Source: Aedes albopictus (taxonomy: Eukaryota > Arthropoda > Insecta > Diptera > Culicidae). Taken from it: DNA of 64,000 nt. A model generated the notes under the pieces. It was not told where the DNA came from. It did no database searches and saw only the letters and a list, made by a program, of their open reading frames with translations. The stretch spans positions 90,569,228 to 90,633,227 of the forward strand of contig NC_085138.1 in assembly GCF_035046485.1 (NCBI RefSeq). The letters are read 5' to 3'. Positions 22,871 through 33,559 of this stretch are shown piece after piece. The position numbers and the translations under genes were made by a program. How positions within the stretch are numbered: position 1 is the first letter of the stretch; each line of letters opens with the position of its first letter.

Positions 22871-23311
22871 AGGTATTTCTGGAGGAAATTATGAAGAAGT
22901 CTGTTGATTGTTCTTACCAATATCCAAAACGTCAAATCGTTCAATAGGTATATAAACAATTCCGGGTATAGGTCTGTTTGCAGTTCAGAAGGAATTTCTC
23001 GGCCTATCTTAATGCATGGGAAATTCCTTGCCTGAATCGCCCAAGAAACCGTTTTTCTTCCATCGCAGTACGCAGTTGCGAAGAAATGACAATTCAAATG
23101 GCAGTCACCGTAGAAAGTTTCTGCCAGGAACTCGAAACTGCGCTTATAGCTTAAATTTTGTTCGAATGTGCTAATAATAAATATTGGAATTATTGTGTGA
23201 AGTTTTAAATTTTAGGTGACTGTTAAGGAAATATTCTAGGGAGTGCCAAATTTATTCTAGGGGGTGCCAGGCACCCATGGAACCCCCTCTAGCTACGCCA
23301 ATGTTGAGTAT

Positions 23312-23510
23312 TTTTAGAGGAGTTAACGGAACAATTACTAGGGAATTGTTGGATGAGTTTCTGAAGGAATTCCCGGAAGATTTTCTGGAGGAATCCCCGG
23401 AGAAGTTCCTAAAGGAGTTCTTGAGGAAATTTGTGGATGAATTTCTGGAAAAATTCCTCGAAAAATTTCTGGAGGAATTCCCGAATGAATTTCTCAAGGA
23501 ACTTCTATAT
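23312..23510 (+). repeat. 12-bp minisatellite, continuation beyond the hAT-like element
   Basis: Units GGAATTCCCGGA and AGATTTTCTGGA, colinear with 17300-18396. It shows that the hAT-like element split one block. Confidence 0.75.
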
Positions 23511-24430
23511 ATGCTTAAGCGGGGCGTTATGTCCCGCTTTCTTCCAGTTTATAAGTTAATAAACGAATGGAGGTAGCATGGCGGAAAAACCAGTTGAGCA
23601 CCACTGCCATTCAAAGAGGGAAATGGCGCTGTTTGAAGAGAGCTTTTGCCATGAAGCTTTGTTCCTATACTTACTTCTTACTACGCCCGACTCGAGTCGC
23701 AATCGCAGAGGTACTCCAGTCGTAGCTATGCCACCACCATTTCGCTTCTGGGCCTTGGCACTCGGCAGCACAGGATGTGGAGTGTGCTTTCCCTGGCAGC
23801 CGAGAAGGAAACATAATGCTATCTTCGTTTAAATATTTACACGATTATAATCATTTTGTGTTCTCCCACTCCCGCTCCTGCCGGGGCGCGGTGGTGTCGT
23901 AGAATGAACAAACGGAACGAAGTGTGGGCCCACTCCGCATCGGGACCGGAGCACCCGGAAGATGGGAAGGCGGAGCGGTATGGAGCCAAGTAACTGAATT
24001 TAATTTGCTCAGGTTGAGGAAAGTTTTCTTTTCGGAATTGCTTGCTGCTGATGTTACTTTTGGGTTCCGTTGCCGCGCGGCATGGGGATGGTATTTTTTC
24101 ACACAGCACGCTCGGTGGAAATTAGCCTTACTGAAGCTTCTAGGAGGGCGCCCTGAAAGAGACTGCCAGGGGGATGTTGGGATGGTGAGAAAAACGTGGT
24201 TTACGGTAGCAATCCGTATAAGGTAAGTGCCTGTTTGCGTCTGAAGAGTGTGCCAACTGCGAACTAAATTTGTGGATGCTTACTCAGTGACAGTAATGGT
24301 AGATGAGTTTTGAGATAAAGTTTTTGCGTGTTTGTTTGAGAAATCAGTTAGGTAGGTAGCAGCAATATTTGAGTGCGATTAGGTGAAAACTTGCCTCCGA
24401 AGTTGAAAAGTGTTTCGCTCGAGATAAACT
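23511..24430. other. Unique, relatively GC-rich island
   Basis: Repeat-free sequence, richer in G+C than its surroundings. The plus strand has a good donor TATAAG|GTAAGT near 24220. The minus strand has an acceptor-like CACACTCTTCAG near 24241-24252 and a GTAAGT near 23667. It could hold a non-coding exon on either strand, or a conserved regulatory element. ORFs of 70-100 codons on both strands show no recognisable protein. Confidence 0.3.
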
Positions 24431-24433
24431 AAT

Positions 24434-24600
24434 ACCGTTTTTCTTTTTGATCCAGTTCCAACCTGGGTTAGAACTGGATGAGATCACAGTTTGAACCCCA
24501 ACCCGACTTCGGTTTCGCTTGTACTAAAGTTTGTTTGACGTTGTTTGTTTACACATTTTCCGCCAATCCAGTTCCAACCCAGGTTAAAAAAGAAAAACGG
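24434..24600. mobile_element. Small inverted-repeat element
   Basis: CCGTTTTTCTTTTT at the left is inverted as AAAAAAGAAAAACGG at the right. TCCAGTTCCAACCTGGGTT occurs in both halves, once with a further hairpin (TCCAGTTC...GAACTGGA). No clear target duplication. Confidence 0.45.
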
Positions 24601-24712
24601 CATAAGAGCTCGTCCACATTTTACACATTCAGTTACATTTCTCATGAATCACTGTCTCAGCTTGAATGCCTTTGTTTTGCAAATGCAAAACGATACTGTT
24701 AGGAGGTTTTAG

Positions 24713-25010
24713 CTTAGCTTAGACTGACTGCACATATCTATGGTTGCTACTCCGTGATTGACCGGAACCAATGACAGATGCACAATGAATCAACTGGATA
24801 ATTTACTGGATTTGGTCAACATTCTCACTTTGCAACCTTCAGAGGCTCTCTTAAACGTTACAATAACACCGCCAACTCCATCCTATCAGTCAGGTTGGGA
24901 GAGGGAAGGAACATTAGTACCCAACTTATGTGAAAATTGCTGTTTACCGCACGGCTGTGACACGTCTCCACCAAAGGTTGAAGGAAACATTGTTTGTGAT
25001 TAGGAAAGGT
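24713..25010. mobile_element. Insertion flanked by a long direct repeat
   Basis: A 26-27-bp direct repeat (AAAACGATACTGTTA, then GAGGTTTTAG) lies at 24687-24712 and 25011-25037. The enclosed sequence starts CTTAGCTTAGACTGACTGCA, which I recall as a dispersed Aedes repeat. It is consistent with a retroposed fragment with a long target duplication, or a local duplication. Its 81-codon ORF is not recognised. Confidence 0.4.
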
Positions 25011-25037
25011 AAAACGATACTGTTAAAGAGGTTTTAG

Positions 25038-25204
25038 TACAAAAACTGTGACAGCGGTGTTAAGCAAGGAAGTGGCATCCTAATCCCATCAATGCAATGT
25101 TTTCGTAGCCAACTCAAGCGTACGGCTCAAGCTGACAACCTATCTTTTACACAGCAGCATAGTTTTAATGCTGGGTAAGAAAACAAGAAGACCATAACAG
25201 TCCC
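25038..25204. other. Unique spacer
   Basis: No element or ORF could be identified. Confidence 0.3.
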
Positions 25205-25330
25205 CTGGTGTTAAGCGGGAACCACAATGATGCGTCGACTTCGACTTCAGCGTTACCGGATCCGTCATTGTACTAAAAACGCTGACGGATGCGTCAACGC
25301 AAACATTCCCCACAATGCTGCGTTGCGTCG
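25205..25330 (-). mobile_element. MITE-like repeat, GCATCATTGTGG family
   Basis: AAGCGGGAACCACAATGATG then CGTCGACTTCGACTTCAGCG is the inverse of a segment at 32430-32464. CACAATGCTGCGTTGCGTCG near 25312 forms the other side of an inverted structure. Ends not defined. Confidence 0.4.
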
Positions 25331-25519
25331 TGCGTTTGTTTACATTGGTGATGGAATTTAATCGCGGATATGGAATCTCAATCGGAATCAACATTGCAGC
25401 CAGATTTCTGCAGCCGGACTGCATAAACCATTACCGGAATTTGGAATTGAATATCCGAATTACCAGCAGCCGCATGTGTGGTCAATATAATCATTCATTA
25501 TTTGTGAAAATTGTGGAAT
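25331..25519. other. Spacer between repeat blocks
   Basis: AT-rich, with weak similarity to the minisatellite from about 25500 on. No gene. Confidence 0.3.
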
Positions 25520-26034
25520 TTGAAGGAACTTGTTCTGGGATTCTTCCGGCAAAAACTTTTTCTGGACTTCTCATAACAGGAAACCCTTCTGAGATTTCTT
25601 TGGTAAAAATTCCCTGTTTTGAATTTCTGGATTCCAGACGATTCTTAGAAACATTCACAAGATTTGCGAGTTCCGTAAGGAATTTAGCAATGAGTTTTAT
25701 TTCGAATTCTTTCTAAAGTTTTTTCTAGAATCACTCCCGCAATTCAACGGGAATTCTTCCAAGATCAGGTTCAGGGGTTTCATCGAGAATTTTTCCAACA
25801 TTCCTTTAGGAAATTTATTTAGACAACCCCTCAAAAATTTCTCTAGGAGATCATTCAGGATTTTGGTTTCCCTAGACAAAAAACTAGTTTCCTAAAAAAT
25901 CCCCCAGGAATTCCATCGGCAATTTCTCCAGCAATTGCTTCGGGAATTCTTCAAGGAGTTTCTTCCAGAATTTCTCTAACAGTTTTTTAGAAAATGTTTT
26001 TAGTAACTTCCTTCTTTTCTTTTTACTTTTCTTC
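25520..26034 (-). repeat. 12-bp minisatellite block, pyrimidine-rich on plus
   Basis: Diverged units such as GGGAATTCTTCC and AGGAATTCCATC, reverse orientation. Confidence 0.6.
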
Positions 26035-26205
26035 TTGTCTGTATTAACGAGATTTTTAGCCCTAGGCTAGTTCATCTCGCTACCCACGCTTTACTTCCTT
26101 TCCGAAGGAAGAGCTCACATGCTGTAAGTTTCTCGGGAGTGAGATTCGATCCCAGGTCCTCGGCGTGATAGTCACGTGTTCTAACCATCATACCAGGTCT
26201 GCTCC
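26035..26205 (-). mobile_element. tRNA-derived SINE (family B), near-complete
   Basis: The minus strand reads GAGCAGACCTGGTATGATGG (A-box region), GTGACTATCACGCCGAGGAC, then a B-box-like GGGATCGAATCTCACTCC. It ends in GGGCTAAAAATCTCGTTAAT, a tail I recall from Aedes SINEs. It is related to 4836-4935 and 53010-53056. Confidence 0.65.
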
Positions 26206-27960
26206 ATGAGTAACTTCCTGAAGAATTTCTCCAAGAACTTCCAAGACATTCTTCGAAATTTTCTCCAACAGGTCTTAAGGAAGTTTCTTTGGTAGGTCCC
26301 TAAGGAAACTCACCAGCAGTTCCTACAGGATTTATTTTTTTCCAGAATTTTTTTCGGGAATTTATCCGGGCATATAGTCTTAGTAACTGTCCCTGTTCCC
26401 GTCAAACCCGAGCCTGAGACTCAGAAAGAAGAAGAATAAGATGAAGAAAAAGAAGACGAAGAAGATGAAGGAAATTTTGGGAGTTACAGTTCTTGAATAA
26501 ATTCCCTCATCGAGAATTTCTGTACGAAATCCATCGGGAACTATTGCAGAAGTTTCATTGTGTTTTTTTTTTTCAAAGTTTCATTAGGACCTCAATTGGG
26601 AGGGGAGTCCATCGAAAATTCCTTCAGAGGTTCCATCTTAAATTCTTCAGGGCGTTTTTTCGAGAATTTCTTCAACAGTTCTTTGAAAAAAATCTCCAGG
26701 AGTTCCTGCAATAATAACTTCAAAATTTTCTTCAAAAATCCCTCAGGAGTTTTTTTTTAGGAATTTCTCCAAGGGTTTCATCTGGAATTCTGTCAGAAGT
26801 TTCGCCAAGGGTTTCTTCAACAACTACTTCAAACAGCTTGAAAATTCCGCAGTAGTTCTTTGGGAGATTTCTCTAGAGTTTCCTGCAGGAATTTCTCCTG
26901 GAGTTTCTTTGGACATTATTCATAGGGGATTTCTGCAGGAAATACATCGGTAATTCCTTTCTTCCATGATTTTTTTTCAACTTTCGACTATGTATTCTGG
27001 AGTTTGACAAAGATATTTTTCAGGAGTTCTTTTTTGAAATTTTTCAGACAGTTTCTTCTAAAATGTCTGCATGAGTTCATTCGGAAATTTCTTTAGGTGT
27101 TTCCTCTAGAATTTCTTGAAGAGTTCCTTCAACTCCTGAAGTTTCTTTAAAACCACCTCTCTTCTTTCGGAAATTCCATCAAAAGCTCTTTTGGGAATCT
27201 CATCAGGAGTTCCTTCGAAACTTTCTCCAGGAGTCAACAATTCTTCTAGGATTTCTTCCGACGATCTCCAGAAGCTGCATTGGGAAACCATGCGAGATAG
27301 AGTTTTTCGAGTTTTCCAAAAAAGTTTTATCGAATTTTTGAAGCACTTCCTTTATTATTCTTCCAGGAAGCTTTTTAAAATCAATTCAGAAGATCCATTG
27401 GAAAGTCCTGCAGGTGTTTCATAAGCGATTATTGCAGGAATTTAATCATGATTTTCCCCAGGAACCGCATTTTGAGTATTGAAAATTTCTCCAGGCGACG
27501 ATTCCTTCAGTAAATTTATTAAAAATTTCTTTGGGAATGTCCCCTAGAGTTGGATTAGGAATTACTCCTGCAGTTCAATCGGCAGTTACTCTTGGACTTC
27601 TTCGGGAATTCCCTCAGGCGTTCTTTTGAGATTTCCTCCAGGATGCCCTATGAAAATCTCTCCAAGTATTTCGATTGCAATACTTCCACTAACTTAATTG
27701 ATAATTTCTCAGTGAGTTACATTACGAATGTCTCTAGGAGTTTCATTGTAAATTATTTTTGAAACTTTAGAAGTTTTACCAAACATTCTTGAAGGAGTTC
27801 AATCGCAAATTCCTTTAGGAGTTTTTTCAAAAATTTCTCCTCAAATTATATCGAGAATTCCCCCGGGAAATGCTTCAGGAGCTCTGTCAGGAATTTTCCA
27901 ATAAGTTTCTTCCGGAAATTGCACAAGAGTTCTATCAGTAACTCCTCCCGTAGGGTTTTC
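26206..27960 (-). repeat. 12-bp minisatellite block, pyrimidine-rich on plus
   Basis: Units like TTCTCCAGGAGT and GGAATTTCTCCT. A segment at 26365-26475 (TGTCCCTGTTCCCGTCAAAC, then a GAAGAA-rich tail) looks like the end of another retroelement. Short ORFs are artefacts. Confidence 0.65.
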
Positions 27961-28650
27961 GTATTTCAGGACCACGCGTGGCCGCGTCCGGAGTTTCTTC
28001 AGGTATATCTTTGGGAATCTCTCCATGATCTACTTTGGAAATTTCTCAATAAATTTCCCGAAGGAACTTTTAGAGGATTTTCTGAAACAACCTTTGGGAG
28101 ATTCCTTGAAGGATTTTTGGCTAAAGTCTTGAAAGTCTTGGAGGAGTTCCAGGAGAAACTACTGAACAATTGCTTGAAGGAATTCATGAAGAAACGCCCG
28201 ACAGTACTGCTGTAGAATTTCCCGAAGAAGTACCTAGAAAAATTCACCTTGGTATACCTGAACAAATTTGCTGAAGAAATTCCCGATGAAATTCCTTTGG
28301 CAATTTCTGTAAAACATCGTTATGAATTCCTGATGGAACTCTTGCGAGAATTTTCAAAGGAATTCCTGAAGAAAATTCTCGAAGGGCCTCTTTTTAGAAA
28401 AACTCGATGGAACCCCTTAAGGTATCCCAAAAACAACACCTGGAGGAATTCCCGAGTTCCTGCAGTAATTTCCGAAGAAACTCTAGGAAAGAATCCCAAA
28501 GCAACATTTTTAAGGATAACACGTTGAAATAAATACCTGGATGAGTTTGCGATGGAACTCTTGGAGGAATTCGAAAAAGAACAGCTGATGAAATTCCCGA
28601 CGGGAATTTCTGAACCCGATTAGAAGATTCTAACAAAAATATAACATAAT
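27961..28650 (+). repeat. 12-bp minisatellite block after a strand switch, with duplicated segment
   Basis: Near 27960-28060 the repeat turns purine-rich on plus. 28136-28602 is repeated at 29325-29760, including the non-unit stretch TGTAAAACATCGTTATGAAT. Confidence 0.7.
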
Positions 28651-28652
28651 TA

Positions 28653-28847
28653 CAGTCGAACCTCCATGAGTCGATGTTCCTTGACTCGATATCGACTCAT
28701 GGGGGTATTTATTTTCATACTGAAAAATAATTTCTGGCTTACTATGATGGTCCCCCGAAAAAGCTTCCCAAAGGATTTTTGTTCCACTAACTCGATGTTT
28801 CCTTGAGTCGATGGTCCCTTCAATATCGACTCATGGAGGTTTAACTG
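28653..28847. mobile_element. 195-bp pogo/Tc1-like MITE with TA duplication
   Basis: Ends CAGTCGAACCTCCATGAGTC and GACTCATGGAGGTTTAACTG are inverted and flanked by TA. The inner ATCGACTCATGG / TCGATGTTCCTTGA motifs repeat at both ends. The CAGT-GAACCTCC start resembles pogo/Tigger-type termini. Confidence 0.8.
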
Positions 28848-28849
28848 TA

Positions 28850-29254
28850 TAACTGACCATGATATTTATAACTGGTGGTGATATAATTATGTTTAACATC
28901 TTTGGTGTTGAAAAATGTTATAACTCAATCATATCATATTGTGTTATAAATAATGTTTAATAACTTATTGTGAAATATTTTAGTTTTTCTTCTGTCAATT
29001 CAGAAATTAATTTTACACAATTGTATCAAAATATGATAGAAACTAGTTTTCTTGAAGCTGAAATGTATATCATATTGTGTTATAATTTTGATCTTATTAT
29101 AATAAAATAGGTTATTGTTGTGATTAGATTGGCGAACTTTTTGTTACAATTTAAGTTATTTTAAGATCATCCTGCATCTAGTTTATAACATAATAAGTTA
29201 TCGAAAAATTTTATAACAGCATACCACATTGTTTTATTAACTTGATATGTTTTT
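28850..29254. repeat. AT-rich element with TTATAAC motifs
   Basis: Very AT-rich, with GTTATAA/TTATAAC motifs recurring in both orientations (ATCATATTGTGTTATAA occurs twice). Similar TTGTTATAATTTTG motifs occur around 43235 and 47110, so it may be a dispersed family. Confidence 0.45.
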
Positions 29255-31545
29255 CTAGTCGGGAAGGAACTCCTAGAGTAACTTCCGAACTTCAAGGAGC
29301 ATCTGAAGAAATTCTTGAACGAAATCTTGGAGGAATTCCAGGAGAAACTACTGAACAATTTCTTGAAAGAATTCATGAAGAAACTCCCGACCTAGCTCCC
29401 GACGGAACTCCTGCAGGAATTCCCGAAGAATTACCTAGAGGAATTCCCCACGGTATACCTGAAAAAATTCCCAATGAAATTCCTTTGGAAATTCCTGTAA
29501 AACATCGTTATGAATTCCCGAGAAAACTCTTGAGAGAATTTTCTAAGGAATTCCTGATGGGAATTCTCGAAGGGCTTTTTTTAGAAAAACACGATGGAAC
29601 CCCTCCAGGTATTCCCAAAACAACAACTGGAGGGGTTCCCGAATTCCTGTTGTAATTTCCCAACATTTTTAAGGAAAACACGATGAAAAAAAAACTTAGA
29701 TGAATTCGCGATGGAACTTTTGGAGGAATTCCCAAAAGAAAATCTGATAAAATTCTCGACGTAACTCCTTAAGGAATTTCCGAAGGAACTCCTGAAGAAA
29801 CTTCCGATGGAATTCCTACAAGAATTTGTTAAGCAGCACCTGAAGAAATTTCTGAAGGAAATCCTGGAGGAATACCCGATGCAATATCTGGGGCAATTCA
29901 CGAGGGAACTTTGAATGCAGTTTTAGGTTGAATAGTTGGGAGAAATCCCGAAGGAACTCCTGAGTGACCTCTTAGAGAAAACCGCAGCAATTCCCGAAAG
30001 AACACCTGGAGTAATTTTCGAAGGAAGTTCTAGGGGAATTTACAAAAGAACTTTTTGAGAAATTCCCAGAGCATTCCCTGGAGTAAATCCCGAAGGGACT
30101 CCCGGAAGAATTGCCGAAGGGGCTATTGAAGGCATTTCCCGAAGGAACTCCTAGGGGTTTGTCTGGTAGATGTTCTGAAGGAGCTTCCGATGGAACTCCT
30201 AAAGGAATTCCCGAGGCAATACTTGGAGGAATTTCGACGGAACTCTTTTAGTAAAATCCAATGGAATTCTCGAAAAACTCCTGGAAAAAATTCGAAGGAA
30301 TTCCTGGAGGGATTCTCTATGGCACTCCTGAGAGAAATTCCCGGAATTCCATAGAGCATCTCCCGATGGAACTACTGAATTATTTTGTTTGAGTTCTCAA
30401 TGGAACTCCTGGAGAAATTCTCGATGGCAATCCTGAAGTGATTCCCTCGAAGAGTTCCCGATGGAATACTTGCAGGAATTCCTGAAGAAGCTCGCAAGGG
30501 AAAACCTGGAAGAATTCCCGGAACACCTCCTGAAGGAATTCCCGAGGGAACTTCTAGAGGAATTATCGAAGGAATTCTTGGAAGAATTTTCAACGGAACT
30601 ACTGGAGGAATTTCCGAAGGAACTCCTAGAGCATTGGTTCCCAAACTTTCAGATGCGCGACCCCCTTTGGCCAGCAGTCATACTTTTCGCGACCCATCAT
30701 AGACATTCTCTCATTTGTTGTCTGTTACAGCTAAATATTCGACTGTCTCTCGCGACCCCCTGAATGAAGGTCGATGACTCCTTTCGGGGTCGTGACCCAA
30801 AGTTTGGGAAACCATGTCCTAGAGAAATTCCCGATGGAGCTCCGGGAGATATTCCCGAGAGAAATCCATTAGGAATTGTCGATGGAACTCCTGGAGGAAT
30901 TCCCAAAGGAACTCCATGAGGAATTTTCGAAGGAACTCCTGGAGGATGGGAAATAAGTTCCTGGAGGAACTCCAAATGGAATAGCTGGTGAAATTGTCGA
31001 TGGAACTCCTGGAGGAATTCTTGAAGGAAGTTCCGAGGGAGTACTTGAAGGAATTTATGATGAAACTCCTGGAGGTATTCCCAAAGGTATAGCTGGAGCA
31101 AGATCTGGATGTCCAAAGGAATTACTAATAGAATTCTAGAAGGAACTCCTTTAGAAAGCCCTGATATAACTCCTCAAGAAATTTTGGAAGGCAATTCTCG
31201 AGGAAGTTTTGGGGAAATTTCAAGGACTTCCTTGAAAAAACCCCAGATGAATGCTCGAAAAAACTCCTGAAAGAATTTCTGGTGGAACTCCTGAAGCAAT
31301 TGCCGAGGGATCTCCTTGAGAAATTCCCGAAGAAACTCCTGGAACAATCCCAAATGGTCTTCCTCGAAAGTCCCAAAAAAAAGTCTCAGAAGGAATCCCT
31401 ACCAATAGAATCACAGAAGGAAGTTCTGTTTTCGAAATCCCAAGTGAGATTCCTTTTGCCGGAACGCCGGAATGAATCTCTGCAGATAGAATCCCAGATG
31501 AAATTCCTGCTTGAGGAACTCAAGAAGGGATTTCTGTTCTCCTGA
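29255..31545 (+). repeat. 12-bp minisatellite block with hAT MITE inserted
   Basis: Regular units GGAATTCCCGAA / GGAACTCCTGGA, split at 30632-30816 by a MITE. The start of the block (29325-29760) is the duplicate of 28136-28602. GIPE- and EFLEE-type ORFs here are artefacts. Confidence 0.75.
30632..30816. mobile_element. 185-bp hAT MITE
   Basis: Inverted ends CATTGGTTCCCAAACTTT and AAAGTTTGGGAAACCATG, with a perfect 8-bp duplication TCCTAGAG at 30624-30631 and 30817-30824, diagnostic of hAT. The inside carries CGCGACCC and GGGGTCGTGACCC motifs. It is non-coding. Confidence 0.9.
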
Positions 31546-31782
31546 AGATTAAAAAAAAAAAAGACGCGGACACCGTCTTCAGCCAGAGGCTGTACAGACT
31601 GAAAACTGAATTTTAACTTAACACTAGACAAGGGACAAACACGGAGCACGCACCAGTGGATACAGAGACGACACTATTCTCACGCAAAGTTTCATCGTCC
31701 GGAGCGGAAATCGAACCCTCACCCCACAGCATGGTGCGATTAGAAGCTTGGTGACCCTAACCGCACGGCTACGAGGCTCCAC
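31546..31782 (-). mobile_element. tRNA-derived SINE (family D)
   Basis: The minus strand starts GTGGAGCCTCGTAGCCGTGC (A box) and has GAGGGTTCGATTTCCGCTCC (B box). It ends with AGACGGTGTCCGCGTC and an oligo-T run. AAGATT on both sides may be the target duplication. Confidence 0.75.
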
Positions 31783-32090
31783 AAAGATTTCCCTAATGAA
31801 ATCCTTAGAAAATGTCTTAAGTGAATTTCTGACGGAACATGGGCAATAGGAATCCCTGGTTGGAGGAATCTCGAAAGAAAACCCCGTTTAAATAAATTTA
31901 AGTGGAATATTTCACCTCCAGAAAATTCCTGGAGGGATCCTAAAAGAAACCCGCTAATGAATCCCAGAAAGAATTCCTGCTAGAAGAATGCCAAAGGAAA
32001 TTTCTGTCGAAAAAATCTCAGAAGTTTCTGCTAGAGGAATCCTGAATAGAATCCTGAAAAGATCTCCTGGAGGAATGCCTGTCATTAGTT
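31783..32090 (+). repeat. 12-bp minisatellite, diverged end of the block
   Basis: Units such as AGAATTCCTGCT and GGAATCCTGAAT. Confidence 0.55.
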
Positions 32091-32939
32091 AGATTATTTT
32101 GAGTCCGCTTCGCTGGGTTCATAATCCCAAACCTGGAAAGTGACAAACGTATTTAAACCAAGATTTAAACAGTCAGAACATTTTCTTCTCAGCAGTTTTC
32201 ACTTTTGAAATCCAATCGTATAATTATGAACTATTCCATATGAATAAACATTACCACCGAACACCAGCTTCGATGCTAGACGCTGCGTTACAGTGCGTTA
32301 ACTTTGAACATTTTCGAAGTTTAGAACAACTTCAGCATTTTAGTACAATTACGTACGTCACGCAACGCATCATTGTGGCTTGCTGCACTGAAAGCCATTG
32401 GTTCAAACCGAGCTATCAGTTAAAGCTGAAGTCAAAGTTGACGTAGCATTGTGGCCCCCGCTTCAACTACTTTCAGTAATGATAAATGGCAAACTCGTGT
32501 GTCATGTCTCGATCATGTGTGCTTGTCAAAAAGCGCAATCGTTGCTGCACTCATTTCTGAACTATCTGCCATGTACAAAACGCTCGTAAGGCCGGTTGTC
32601 CCTTATAGATACGAGGCGTAGGTCATGCTCGAGATAGACCTGCAAACACTCTGAGTTTTCGAGTGACGCGTGCGTTATGATAACTATACCTCTACATAAT
32701 CTGGAAATTAAGTGATGATGAATGAATCATCGAAGCATAAAAGTCACCTTCTCTCAAACAAGGCCACCATAAAATTCAAATTTTATCAAACTCCATTGCA
32801 AGCCATCGAACAGATGCCGTCACAGCAATTTTATGACCCAAATTGCCCTTAATGATCCATTGGCCCTACCTGAATGCACACCACCTCGACGGTGTTTTAT
32901 TACGCACCCCACTGTATTGCACCAATTCGTAGTACTCAC
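32091..32939. other. Intronic sequence with a MITE-like repeat
   Basis: Mostly unique. 32275-32470 (CGCAACGCATCATTGTGG, then GACGTAGCATTGTGGCCCCC) shares the family seen inverted at 25205-25330. The last 100 bases lie next to the donor of the putative exon at 32940. Confidence 0.4.
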
Positions 32940-33559
32940 CTTAAAACAAATTTACGATTCTTTGTCGCGTTGCGGGCGTATTTTCGCCAAGGCGTCTCGT
33001 CGTCTAGCCGTCGCAGCAGCAGCAGTAGCAAATAATTAACAATTTCGTCTGATCCGGGAGAGTCGATAAATTAATTTCTGCGCGAACAATTCCCCCCGGA
33101 CGAGATGAGAACAACATCCAGTTGAAAGTCAGGTTTTTCCGACAGATTTCCTTTCAGACACAAAAAGAAAAGCTGTGAACCCAATAGACGGCAAGCGGAA
33201 GCAGAAGCGATGTGATGGCGGGGCCCTAGATCTTCGAGAACCGCAATGGATGACGACCTGGGTTGAGGCTGGCTCTCGATTAGAATGCCACGCTGCTGTT
33301 TTATGGCTTTCTCTATCTCCCAGGGGTCGCTGTAGGTAGGTGTTGCGTTTGCAAACTCGTCGTGTCGTCGCTTCGGCTGTAGACGTTTAGAGGGTCGTTG
33401 GTTGTTGGTTAGATGAGGGGCGCGATAAGCTTGTTGTCGGTTTCAGTTTGTGCGATTTTGTGTTTTTTCTTCTCGCTGTTCTTTCGGTTTTATTTTATGG
33501 CAGTTTTTCGAACTTAATACTGGCGGCATCAGATGATTCTTCGTCGTCCTCCGGTTCTT
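32940..33559 (-). other. Putative non-coding (5'UTR) exon
   Basis: On the minus strand this unique island begins after a good acceptor (TTTATTTCCATTTCAG at 33560-33575). It ends at TTTTAAG with a consensus donor GTGAGT (32934-32939). After the acceptor, one frame reads EPEDDEESSDAASIKFEKLP and then a TAA at 33497-33499, so a terminal coding exon is an alternative. The remaining 560 bases are stop-rich in all frames and A-rich like a 5'UTR. I prefer a 5'UTR exon, perhaps of the gene starting at 506. Confidence 0.45.

Larger units (their letters stand above)
18397..23303 (+). mobile_element. 4.9-kb hAT-like element, non-autonomous, composite
   Basis: Ends CATTGGCGTATCTAGGA and TCTAGCTACGCCAATG are inverted. 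Subterminal GGGGGTGCC repeats occur at both ends, and a perfect 8-bp duplication TTGAGTAT (18389-18396 and 23304-23311) flanks the element, as for hAT transposons. No hAT transposase coding is visible. The inside holds a tRNA-like remnant, a full Feilai SINE and about 2 kb of minisatellite, so it either captured these or grew by later insertion and expansion. Confidence 0.75.
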
